A stretch of 64,000 bases of DNA, from the NCBI RefSeq assembly GCF_023893635.1, contig NZ_JAMWYK010000004.1, positions 23,704 through 87,703 of the forward strand, written 5' to 3'. The DNA comes from Fructobacillus apis (GTDB lineage: Bacteria > Bacillota > Bacilli > Lactobacillales > Lactobacillaceae). Of this stretch, positions 32,567 to 40,433 are shown one piece after another (the first letter of the stretch is position 1; each line of letters begins with the position of its first letter). The notes beneath the pieces are model-generated. The model did no database searches, was not told where the DNA came from, and saw nothing but the letters and a program-made list of their open reading frames with translations. The position numbers were made by a program, and so were the translations under genes.

Positions 32567-33898
32567 ATGCAAGAGAAACAAGCGAGTAGGAGCCAAATCC
32601 TACTGATCACATCACTGATTTTCGGACTCTTCTTCGGGGCCGGAAACCTGATCTTCCCAGTTCAAATGGGACAGCTTTCAGGGGGACACTGGGTGCCAGC
32701 CGTTTTGGGCTTCCTGTTAACCGGCGCCCTGCTGCCATACTTGGCCATGCTCGGGATGTCATTGACGCGCTCCCATTCCGTTTTGGACATCGCAAAGCCC
32801 GTCGCCCCTTGGTTTGCCACCATCATGGTTGTGGCCATTCATTTCTCGCTCGGTCCTCTGTTTGCCACACCACGTACAGCCGCAACGGCCTTCTCAATGG
32901 GAATCGCACCCTTGGTTCCAGCCGGCTACCAGCAATTGGCCATGTTGATCTTCTCCGGAATCTTCTTCTGGATGATTTACCTGCTCACCATTAAGGAATC
33001 GAACTTGATGAAGTGGGTTGGTAAGTACTTGAACCCAGCCTTCTTAATCTTGCTGGCCATTATCTTGATTTTGGCTTTGATAATGCCGATGGGTGACTTG
33101 AACCAACACGTTTCCGGTGCTTACAACTCACAGGCCGCCTTCGAAGGAATCTTGGAAGGGTATAACACGATGGACTGTTTGGCATTGCTAGCCTTCTCCG
33201 TTTCCGTTGTTTACGCCGTAAAGAACATGGGCTTCTCAGACAAGCAGGTGCCAAAGCTCTTGGCTAAGTCAGGGCTCTACGCCATCTTGCTGGAATCCAT
33301 CATCTACATCGCCACGGCCTTGCTGGGTGTTTCATCACTCGGTATCATGGGCGTTTCTGATAACGGTGGAACGGCGCTTTCAAACGTCATTAACCACTAC
33401 ACTGGAAACGTTGGTATCTTGGCAACGGCCGTTGTCGTTACCCTGGCCGTGTTCACGTCTGCCATGGGCCTTTCCGCTTCCTTTGCCCAGGACTTGCACC
33501 GTGTGTTCCCAAAGGTTTCATACATGACTTGGTTGCGCATCACTTGTATCGGTTCCTTCATCACGGCAAACGCTGGTTTGACGAAAATCATCGCGTTCTC
33601 AACGCCAGTGCTCTTGATTATTTACCCATTCTCATTGGCCTTGACGGTCTTGGCCGTTTTGAACAAGTGGGTGAAGCAGGACAAGGTGATGTACCGTTTC
33701 GTGATGGCTTTCATCGCCATTCCCGCCTTCCTGGACGGTTTGTTGGCATCCCCAATGGCTTCCATGGGAATTGTAAAGACGATTGGAAACGCCTACCAGG
33801 CAATCATTCCGCTTGCGGCGGAAGGGTTCGGATGGACGGCGCCAGCTTTGCTTGGAGCATTAATGGCCATTCTCTACAACCGTTTCATCAAGAAGTAA
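32567..33898 (+). CDS. brnQ: Branched-chain amino-acid carrier BrnQ (copy 1)
   Basis: A 443-residue LIVCS-family permease with 12 predicted helices. It has SLIFGLFFGAGNLIFPVQMGQ at the N-terminus and GPLFATPRTAATAFSMGI, the family signature. It takes up leucine, isoleucine and valine with Na+ or H+ across the membrane. Strong RBS AAAAGGAG. It is close to the second copy at 36725 (same start, same GNLIFPVQ, SNLMKWVGKYLNP and HRVFPKVSY stretches). This copy follows a Val/Leu leader peptide, so its expression probably answers to valine/leucine. Confidence 0.93.
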   Translation: MQEKQASRSQILLITSLIFGLFFGAGNLIFPVQMGQLSGGHWVPAVLGFLLTGALLPYLAMLGMSLTRSHSVLDIAKPVAPWFATIMVVAIHFSLGPLFATPRTAATAFSMGIAPLVPAGYQQLAMLIFSGIFFWMIYLLTIKESNLMKWVGKYLNPAFLILLAIILILALIMPMGDLNQHVSGAYNSQAAFEGILEGYNTMDCLALLAFSVSVVYAVKNMGFSDKQVPKLLAKSGLYAILLESIIYIATALLGVSSLGIMGVSDNGGTALSNVINHYTGNVGILATAVVVTLAVFTSAMGLSASFAQDLHRVFPKVSYMTWLRITCIGSFITANAGLTKIIAFSTPVLLIIYPFSLALTVLAVLNKWVKQDKVMYRFVMAFIAIPAFLDGLLASPMASMGIVKTIGNAYQAIIPLAAEGFGWTAPALLGALMAILYNRFIKK

Positions 33899-33914
33899 TG
33901 AGACTTCATATTAC

Positions 33915-33956
33915 GTAAAAGTCGGTCCCGAGGGCGCTGCCCTGGGCCGGCTTTTT
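33915..33956 (+). terminator. Terminator of brnQ copy 1, duplicated element
   Basis: GGGCGCTGCCC core with outer AAAGTCGG/CCGGCTTT pairing and T-run. The 42 bp are identical to 36365-36406. Confidence 0.85.
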
Positions 33957-34059
33957 GCTTGCTTTTGTGTCGGGGAATGCTGAACAGAGGGAGCTAACCG
34001 TATTGGTAGGCAGTTTTCTCTTTCACCATTCGGATGGTGAAGTGGCGGCAAATGGGGCA

Positions 34060-34079
34060 GGGTCGGGTTGGACTGGGCC
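34060..34079 (-). repeat. Dispersed repeat copy (AGTCCAACCCGACC core)
   Basis: On the minus strand AGTCCAACCCGACC (34074-34061); the same 15-base core occurs in carB and at 47008-47021. Confidence 0.55.
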
Positions 34080-34091
34080 AGCCACATTCCC

Positions 34092-34119
34092 TTGACAGAA
34101 TAAAATGGCATGCTAAGAT
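34092..34119 (+). promoter_or_regulatory. Promoter of the Cys-leader operon
   Basis: TTGACA (34092-34097), 16 bp, extended -10 TGC-TAAGAT (34114-34119). Confidence 0.8.
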
Positions 34120-34152
34120 AGAATCAACTTAACACGAAAGGAAATTCACAAT

Positions 34153-34191
34153 ATGGCATTCACGCAAATGAACTGTTGCTGCTCAAAGTAA
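34153..34191 (+). CDS. Cysteine-rich leader peptide (attenuation control of M20/MetQ operon)
   Basis: A 12-residue ORF, MAFTQMNCCCSK, with a good RBS (AAAGGAAA) and three consecutive Cys codons (TGT TGC TGC) two codons before the last sense codon. Three bases after the stop begins GAGCTAGCAATC (34194-34205), which pairs with GATTGATTAGCTC (34222-34234). This excludes a second stem, CAATATGAACG (34212-34222) with CGTTCATATTG (34256-34266). A terminator follows at 34308-34350. This is the layout of ribosome-mediated attenuation sensing cysteinyl-tRNA. Confidence 0.78.
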   Translation: MAFTQMNCCCSK

Positions 34192-34307
34192 TTGAGCTAG
34201 CAATCTGATTCCAATATGAACGATTGATTAGCTCCTTACTGAGGTGTCTTTTTGACGTTCATATTGATTGCGGATGCGATGAGTGAATCCCGAATTCTCT
34301 TTTTATT

Positions 34308-34350
34308 GCCAGTTTTTCAGTATGGATCGTACTGAAAGACTGGCTTTTTT
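34308..34350 (+). terminator. Attenuator terminator after the Cys leader
   Basis: GCCAGTTTTTCAGTA / TACTGAAAGACTGGC stem and six T, 14 bp before the M20 gene. Confidence 0.88.
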
Positions 34351-34364
34351 ATGGAGAAATAGAC

Positions 34365-35510
34365 ATGTTATCAGAAAAACAGTGGGACGATTTAAAGGCG
34401 TTCCGTCACGAACTACACCAACACCCGGAGCTTTCCTTTCAGGAATTCGAGACAAGTGCACTTATAAAAGCACGCCTCGAAAAGCTCGGGTATGAAATCA
34501 AAACGCCAAAGGAAATGAAGACTGGCGTCATCGCCGACATCGGACCAAAAGATGCGCCAATGGTGGCGCTCCGGGCGGACATCGACGCCTTGCCCATCCT
34601 CGAAAAGACGGGCTTAGCCTATGCATCCGAGATTGACGGTGTCATGCACGCTTGCGGACACGACCTGCACGCGACGAGTTTACTGGCGGCAGCGGAAGGA
34701 ATCGCGCAGGGAAAAGATGCCTTGACGGTTCGCGTTCGCCTGATTTTCCAACCGGCGGAGGAAGTTCACCTCGGGGCCGAGCAAGTCTTGAACGCTGGCG
34801 TGCTTGATGACGTGCAGTACATCGTTGGGTACCACAACATGCCGGAATTGGAAGCGGGTAGCTTAGTCATTGAAGCGGGGGCCCGTAACGCCGCGGTTGA
34901 TCAGTTCAAGGTCACCTTACACGGAAATGGCGGTCACGCCGCTCACCCGAACCAAAACACCGACGTCATTTTAGGCATGGCGCAGATGGTAACAGGCTTG
35001 CAGAGTATCGTGTCACGAAACATCGATCCGCTCCATCCCGCTGTATTATCCGTGACGCACGTGGAAGGCGGCGCTTCCTGGAACGTGATGCCGGACGAGC
35101 TGTTCTTTGAAGGAACGCTTCGTACCTTTGATGAAAAGGACCGTGAACAAGCAAAGAAGCGCTTCTACCAGCTAGTTGAATTGCAGGCTGAAGCAATGGG
35201 CATTGACGTAACGATTGACTGGATTGCCGGTCCGCCCGTTCTCGAAAACGACGGGGCACTCGTTCAAAGTGTCCGAGAAACGCTGGCTTCGAAAATGACC
35301 GTTGTTAAACGGCCAGCCTCTGCCGGTGGCGAAGACTTCGCCTACTACACAAAGCAAGTACCAGCGATTTTTGCGGAAATTGGGTCGGGTTCACCTTCGG
35401 GCCTGCACCATTCCGATTTAACGGTTGATGACGAAGCACTGAAGACAGCTGCAGCCTGGTACACCGAAACATTGAACGTCCTATCTAAGAAATTAGCGAA
35501 TGGACAGTGA
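34365..35510 (+). CDS. M20 family amidohydrolase (N-acyl amino-acid deacylase)
   Basis: A 381-residue metal-dependent M20D hydrolase. Metal ligands are seen in HACGHDLHATSLL (about residue 94), the EE pair in FQPAEEVHLGAEQVL (about 129), YHNMP (about 158) and the C-terminal GLHHSDLTVD His. These enzymes release amino acids from N-acyl or N-acetyl conjugates, such as hippurate, N-acetyl-DAP or N-acetyl-Cys derivatives. The Cys-rich leader and the MetQ-like partner downstream suggest an N-acylated sulfur amino acid as substrate (inference). RBS GGAGAAATAGAC. It ends 23 bp before the MetQ-like gene. Confidence 0.83.
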   Translation: MLSEKQWDDLKAFRHELHQHPELSFQEFETSALIKARLEKLGYEIKTPKEMKTGVIADIGPKDAPMVALRADIDALPILEKTGLAYASEIDGVMHACGHDLHATSLLAAAEGIAQGKDALTVRVRLIFQPAEEVHLGAEQVLNAGVLDDVQYIVGYHNMPELEAGSLVIEAGARNAAVDQFKVTLHGNGGHAAHPNQNTDVILGMAQMVTGLQSIVSRNIDPLHPAVLSVTHVEGGASWNVMPDELFFEGTLRTFDEKDREQAKKRFYQLVELQAEAMGIDVTIDWIAGPPVLENDGALVQSVRETLASKMTVVKRPASAGGEDFAYYTKQVPAIFAEIGSGSPSGLHHSDLTVDDEALKTAAAWYTETLNVLSKKLANGQ

Positions 35511-35533
35511 TAAAAAGATTAGGAGAAAGAACA

Positions 35534-36349
35534 ATGAAAAAGAAGCATGTCATTTGGACGGTCGCCGCTCTTGTCGTACTCGTTTTAGGCTACTTTTCCT
35601 TTGCGCCAAAGGGGCACAAGCAAGGACAGGTCATTACGGTAGCCACCGCTCCGGGACCATATAGCGAACTCTTCATCAACGGCGTGAAGCCAATTCTGGA
35701 AAAGGAGGGCTATACCGTTAAAACAAAGTCCTTCAGTAACTTGCTGAACGCGGATATCGCGCTTGATAACAAGGAAGCGGATTTAAACGTCGACCAGCAC
35801 ACGGCCTATCTCAAGAACTTTAACAAGGAAAAGAAGGCTAACCTGGAAGGCCTCGTGAAGATTCCAACGGTGCCGATGGGACTATACCCAGGGACAAAGA
35901 GCTCGTTGGAAGATTTGTCGTACGGCGATGAAATTGCCATTCCAAATGATCCGTCAAACCAGGCACGGGCTTACCGCATTCTGGCCGAGAACGGGTTGAT
36001 TACGATTGATAAGGACGCTAATCCCGTCACACTGACGCAAAAGGACATCAGTTCTAATCCGAAGGGACTTGTCTTTAAGGAAATCGATTCCTCAACGATT
36101 CCGCGGGTTCGAAGCGACTTCGCCTTTGTGATTCTGCCAGGTTCCGTGGCTTACGCCGCGAAGGTGCCGGCCAAGGAGATGGTGCTGAAGGAAAAGATTA
36201 GCGATGACTACTACCTCGTGGCTACGGTTAATCGTTCGAACAAGGATAAGGACTGGGCGAAGGCAATCAAGAAGGCCTGCCAGTCAGACGAATTCAAAAA
36301 ATATCTCGCAAAGCATAACGACGATGGATACTGGGTTACTTCAAATTAA
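35534..36349 (+). CDS. MetQ/NlpA-family substrate-binding protein (orphan copy 1)
   Basis: A 271-residue binding protein of the MetQ family (IPNDPSNQARAYRILAENGLI and LNADIALDNKEADLNVDQHTAYL are typical). The N-terminal helix (residues 3-22) ends YFSFAPKG with no lipobox cysteine, so it is probably held by an uncleaved membrane anchor rather than as a lipoprotein. No metN/metI genes are present. It would need to share a permease encoded elsewhere. It follows the M20 hydrolase under the Cys-leader attenuator, which suggests a cystine, Cys-conjugate or Met-related ligand. RBS TAGGAGAAAG at 35534. Confidence 0.82.
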   Translation: MKKKHVIWTVAALVVLVLGYFSFAPKGHKQGQVITVATAPGPYSELFINGVKPILEKEGYTVKTKSFSNLLNADIALDNKEADLNVDQHTAYLKNFNKEKKANLEGLVKIPTVPMGLYPGTKSSLEDLSYGDEIAIPNDPSNQARAYRILAENGLITIDKDANPVTLTQKDISSNPKGLVFKEIDSSTIPRVRSDFAFVILPGSVAYAAKVPAKEMVLKEKISDDYYLVATVNRSNKDKDWAKAIKKACQSDEFKKYLAKHNDDGYWVTSN

Positions 36350-36364
36350 TAGGACGTGTTAGCT

Positions 36365-36406
36365 GTAAAAGTCGGTCCCGAGGGCGCTGCCCTGGGCCGG
36401 CTTTTT
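36365..36406 (+). terminator. Terminator of the M20/MetQ operon, duplicated element
   Basis: 42 bp identical to 33915-33956. Confidence 0.85.
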
Positions 36407-36519
36407 ATTTGTCTTTTCGCAGGTGTCAGTCCGATTCAATCCAAAAAAAATAAAATGAAAGCTTGCTTTTAGATTCTCATCATGTTTTAATATAAGTATC
36501 AAATTAAGTGAGAAATCAA

Positions 36520-36576
36520 ATGACTAATTCATTGCAAAACAACCAAGCCATTATTATCAGCATTATTATTCCATAG
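36520..36576 (+). CDS. Isoleucine-rich leader peptide (attenuation control of second brnQ)
   Basis: An 18-residue ORF, MTNSLQNNQAIIISIIIP, with six Ile codons in the last eight residues. The stop TAG adjoins GGGATAGG (36576-36583), which pairs with CCTATCCC (36602-36609). That arm can instead pair with GGGTAGG (36614-36620). The following GTAGCTG (36620-36626) is complementary to CAGCTAC in the terminator's 5' arm. The arrangement is homologous to the Val/Leu leader before the first brnQ, with the sensed amino acid switched to Ile. The RBS is weak (GTGAGAAATC). Confidence 0.82.
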   Translation: MTNSLQNNQAIIISIIIP

Positions 36577-36641
36577 GGATAGGTGCTGATGTTTTGAGCT
36601 GCCTATCCCATTCGGGTAGGTAGCTGATGAAGAGGTTTTCG

Positions 36642-36679
36642 AAGACCAGCTACGTACATTCACGTAGCTGGTCTTTTTT
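36642..36679 (+). terminator. Attenuator terminator before the second brnQ
   Basis: GACCAGCTACGT/ACGTAGCTGGTC and six T. Confidence 0.92.
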
Positions 36680-36724
36680 GTTTGAAAAAAGCTTAAAATT
36701 GAAATCGTAAAGGAGTTTTTCAAT

Positions 36725-38065
36725 ATGGAAAAACAAAAGCTATCCACTAAGCAATTATTCTTGGTGGCCTCATTGATCTTCGGCATGTTCTTCGGAGCCG
36801 GAAATTTGATTTTCCCGGTCCAATTAGGGCAGATGTCCGGTAGCAACTGGCTGCCAGCCGTCGCGGGCTTCCTGTTGACGGGTGCCGTCCTGCCATTCCT
36901 CGCCATGCTCGCCGTTGCGCTGACGCGATCCAACTCGGTTTATGACATCGCAAAGCCCGTCGCACCATGGTTCGGAACAGTGGTTCTCGTAGCCATCCAC
37001 TTCACCATCGGTCCAACAATCGGTACACCACGTACGGCCGCCACGGCCTACGAGATGGGAGTGGCGCCATTGGTGCCGGCCCAGTACCAGCAGTTGGCCA
37101 TGTTCTTGTTCTCAGCCGTCTTCTTTGGCTTGGCTTACTTCCTGACTGTTAAGGAATCCAACTTGATGAAGTGGGTTGGTAAGTACCTGAACCCACTTTT
37201 CTTAGGACTCTTGGCTTTGATTTTAGTTGCGGGCCTCGTCCTGCCAATGGGTGACTTGCACCAGCACGCAGCCGCCGCCTACCAAACACATGCTTCCTTC
37301 CAAGGAGTCTTAGATGGTTATGACACAATGGATGGAATGGCCTTGCTCGCGTTGGCCGTTTCAGTGGTTTACGCCGTACGTGCACTTGGATTCTCGGACA
37401 AGAACGTACCAGCCGTTTTGGCCAAGTCTGGACTTGTGGCCATCTTGGTCGAATCCGCAATCTACGTGGCCGTGGTTCTCCTCGGCGTATCATCCCTTGG
37501 AACGATGTCTGCTGCGCCAAACGGTGGGGCAGCCTTCTCGCAGATCATCACGCACTACGCCGGAAACGTCGGTATCCTGGCCACCGGTGTTGTCGTGACG
37601 CTGGCCGTTTTCACGACCGCCATGGGGCTTTTCGTTTCCTTCGCTCAAGACTTGCACCGCGTTTTCCCTAAGGTTTCTTACTTGTTCTGGCTCCGTGTCA
37701 TCGCCGTCGGTGCCTTTGTGTCAGCCAACGCCGGCTTAACAAACATCATCACCTGGTCGGTACCAGTCCTCTTGCTCCTGTATCCATATGTTTTGGTGTT
37801 GACTTTCCTCGGTGTCTTGAACAAGTGGGTGAAGCAGGACGCCGTTTTGTACCGCTTCGTGGTCGCAGCCGTAACGGTGCCAGCGTTCTTGGACGCCTTG
37901 GCTGGATCTCCGTTGAAGGAACTGAGTTTCGTTGCAACGCCCGTTGCTTACTACCACGAGGTGGTGCCGTTGGCCGCTCACGGATTTGGTTGGATATTGC
38001 CCGCCGTGCTGGGTGTTGTCGCAGCATTTGCCTACAAGTTTGTTCAACGTTTGACTGCTAAGTAA
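36725..38065 (+). CDS. brnQ: Branched-chain amino-acid carrier BrnQ (copy 2)
   Basis: A 446-residue LIVCS permease, closely related to copy 1 (MEKQKLSTKQLFLVASLIFGMFFGAG start; GPTIGTPRTAATAYEMGV signature; 12 helices). It sits behind an Ile-rich leader peptide and attenuator, so this copy probably responds to isoleucine. Two paralogues with different leader codons suggest a division of labour by sensed amino acid, or by affinity. RBS AAAGGAG. Confidence 0.93.
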   Translation: MEKQKLSTKQLFLVASLIFGMFFGAGNLIFPVQLGQMSGSNWLPAVAGFLLTGAVLPFLAMLAVALTRSNSVYDIAKPVAPWFGTVVLVAIHFTIGPTIGTPRTAATAYEMGVAPLVPAQYQQLAMFLFSAVFFGLAYFLTVKESNLMKWVGKYLNPLFLGLLALILVAGLVLPMGDLHQHAAAAYQTHASFQGVLDGYDTMDGMALLALAVSVVYAVRALGFSDKNVPAVLAKSGLVAILVESAIYVAVVLLGVSSLGTMSAAPNGGAAFSQIITHYAGNVGILATGVVVTLAVFTTAMGLFVSFAQDLHRVFPKVSYLFWLRVIAVGAFVSANAGLTNIITWSVPVLLLLYPYVLVLTFLGVLNKWVKQDAVLYRFVVAAVTVPAFLDALAGSPLKELSFVATPVAYYHEVVPLAAHGFGWILPAVLGVVAAFAYKFVQRLTAK

Positions 38066-38083
38066 AAAGACATTTTGACTGTC

Positions 38084-38114
38084 AAAGTCGGACCCGTACC
38101 GGGCCGGCTTTTTT
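38084..38114 (+). terminator. Terminator of brnQ copy 2 (AAAGTCnnnCCCG family)
   Basis: AAAGTCGG-ACCCGTACCGGG-CCGGCTTT foldback and T-run. Confidence 0.85.
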
Positions 38115-38248
38115 ATTTTGGAATGAATCGAAAATCGTTTTTGAAAAGCCTTGCCCAAAAGGGCAAGAAAAGGCTGCCCGTCAGCCTGACAAACGTTCCT
38201 TTAAACTCGCTATAGTAGTATTTGTAATTCATTACAAAGGAGAAAAAC

Positions 38249-40360
38249 ATGGGTAAATTACTTGGTCGTTTGGCTGGTTGGATCTTTAACCACGCTAAAG
38301 CGACGATTACTATTGTCGTGGCGATGACCGCCATCATTATCGGACTAGCGCTACATCAGGGATCAAATTTTGCGGGGGCTTCGTTGAGCCTGTCAAATTC
38401 TCAGTCGCAAAAAGCGCTCTCGGTGATGGGAAAAGAGTTCTCGCAAACAGATTCTTCAAAGGGAACCATCAAAGTAGTCTTTCACAGTGAAAACGGGGAA
38501 GAGTTAACTTCCGCGCAGAACCAAGAAAAGATCCATGAGCTTTTGCAAAACCTTCAAGGGCAAAAGCACGTGGCTTCCGTGATGGGGCCAGACATCTTGC
38601 GTAATTATAGTGCCGACATGAAGACGGCCTACGCAAACGTGACCTATGATCAGAAGAGCGAAGATGTTTCCGAAACGGAAATTAACCGTGTAAAGAAGCA
38701 GTTGAGCATTACTCGTGATGCTAAGATTCAAACGGAACTTTCTGGAAACGTGACGTTCTCAGAAGTTCAGCAAAGCGAATCGACTGAAGTTGTCGGAATC
38801 GTCGTTGCTTTCTTTGTTTTGGCAATCACGTTCGCATCTTTGTTGGTTGCTGGTCTTCCGATTTTGTCAGCCCTCATTGGCTTGGCCGTTTCAATGATGA
38901 TTGTCATGCTTTTGACAAACGTCATGGACATTCCCCAAACTTCATCCGCATTGGTTGGAATGATGGGACTGGCGGTTGGAATTGACTACGCACTCTTTAT
39001 TATTTCACGTTACCGTCAAGAAATCGGTTCCGGTAAGGAACGTCAAGCAGCAATGCAAAAATCCTTGTCGACCGCTGGTGTTTCAGTGGTCTTTGCCGGA
39101 GCGACCGTGATGGTAGCCATGGCAGCGATGGTTGTCTTGAAGATTGATTTCTTGGCATCAATGGGAATCGCAGCGGCCATCGGTGTTTTCTTCGCCGTAT
39201 TGATGTCACTGACTTTGGTGCCTGCTATTCTTTCCTTATTGGGTAAGAAGGTGACGGGCCAAAAGAAAAACCGTTTCTTAAAGCGTTTTGCTAAGTTCCA
39301 AAAACCAGGAGGATTTGGTCGTTTAATCGTCAAGCACCGGATCAAGGCCATGTTCTTAGCCGTTGCGGCATTGATGCTGATTGCCTTGCCAGTTGCTCAC
39401 ATCAACCTCGGACTTCCGAATGATGGTGAAAAATCACCAGAACAAACAGAACGTCGTGCCTACGATATGATGAAGGATGGATACGGCGACGGTGTTAACG
39501 CTACGTTGATTGTCCTTGCTAAAACGGACGACATGACGAAGGCAAACAAAGCCGGTGAAGAAATCAAGAAGGTGGATAACGTAAGCAACGTGACACCAGC
39601 AATGCCTGGAAAGTCAGGTAAGTACTTCATGTTGGCCGTGACGCCGAAGACGGATGCGAACGACCCGAAAACCAAGAAGTTGGTCACTCAGATTCGTGAT
39701 TTGAACCAGAGTCAAACGCAAAGTGAATTGCTTGTTACTGGAATGACGGCCGTTAACGTTGATGTCAGTGATGCCATCGCGTCAGCTATTCCAAAGTTTG
39801 CCATTTTAATCATCGCCTTTGCTTTCGTTCTCTTGATGATGGCCTTCCGCTCACTCTTGATTCCGTTTATCGCCGTTGCCGGATTCGGTCTTTCCCTCTG
39901 TGCAACGTTGGGAGCCGTCGTCTGGATTGTTCAAGACGGCAATCTGTTGGACTTCTTCCAGATCCCTTCAAAGTCATCTTTGCTAGCCTTTATGCCGGTT
40001 TTGGTGATTGGAATCATGTTCGGACTTGCCATGGATTATGAAATCTTCTTAGTGAGCCGAATTCGCGAAGAGTATAATCGAACTAAGGACACGAGTCACT
40101 CAGTGATTGTTGGTTTGAAGGAAAACGGGACGGTTGTCTTTGCGGCCATTGCCATCATGGCTTCCGTTTTCGCCGGGTTCATCTTCTCGCCAGAAGGAAT
40201 CATTAAATCCATTGGATTATCCTTTACGTTTGGTGTTCTCTTTGATGCCCTAATCGTTCGGATGATCATTGTTCCCGCTGCCATTGCGCTCTTTGGAAGG
40301 GCCAACTGGTACTTGCCTAAGTGGTTGGATAAGATTTTGCCAGAATTGAACGTCGATTAA
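38249..40360 (+). CDS. MMPL/RND-family membrane transporter
   Basis: A 703-residue RND-type protein of the MMPL (YdfJ-like) group. Helix 1 is near residues 10-35, a large extracytoplasmic loop spans about 35-175, and five helices (about 180-330) hold GLAVGIDYALFIISRYR. A second single helix and loop (about 370-510) precede five more helices with GLAMDYEIFLVSRIREE. The two GxDY motifs are the proton-relay signature. Actinobacterial members export lipids; in Firmicutes they are linked to envelope stress or peptide/lipid export. It is followed by a two-component system, which may regulate it. RBS AAAGGAG. Confidence 0.85.
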   Translation: MGKLLGRLAGWIFNHAKATITIVVAMTAIIIGLALHQGSNFAGASLSLSNSQSQKALSVMGKEFSQTDSSKGTIKVVFHSENGEELTSAQNQEKIHELLQNLQGQKHVASVMGPDILRNYSADMKTAYANVTYDQKSEDVSETEINRVKKQLSITRDAKIQTELSGNVTFSEVQQSESTEVVGIVVAFFVLAITFASLLVAGLPILSALIGLAVSMMIVMLLTNVMDIPQTSSALVGMMGLAVGIDYALFIISRYRQEIGSGKERQAAMQKSLSTAGVSVVFAGATVMVAMAAMVVLKIDFLASMGIAAAIGVFFAVLMSLTLVPAILSLLGKKVTGQKKNRFLKRFAKFQKPGGFGRLIVKHRIKAMFLAVAALMLIALPVAHINLGLPNDGEKSPEQTERRAYDMMKDGYGDGVNATLIVLAKTDDMTKANKAGEEIKKVDNVSNVTPAMPGKSGKYFMLAVTPKTDANDPKTKKLVTQIRDLNQSQTQSELLVTGMTAVNVDVSDAIASAIPKFAILIIAFAFVLLMMAFRSLLIPFIAVAGFGLSLCATLGAVVWIVQDGNLLDFFQIPSKSSLLAFMPVLVIGIMFGLAMDYEIFLVSRIREEYNRTKDTSHSVIVGLKENGTVVFAAIAIMASVFAGFIFSPEGIIKSIGLSFTFGVLFDALIVRMIIVPAAIALFGRANWYLPKWLDKILPELNVD

Positions 40361-40369
40361 GTTAATTCA

Positions 40370-40399
40370 AAAAAGGACTAGCCTGATGGCTAGCCTTTT
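40370..40399 (+). terminator. Hairpin terminator between MMPL gene and histidine kinase
   Basis: AAAAGGACTAGCC TGAT GGCTAGCCTTTTG; the T-run is short, so partial read-through into the kinase gene is likely. Confidence 0.65.
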
Positions 40400-40433
40400 G
40401 TACATATTTATTTTAGTTAGAAAGAGAAGTTTT

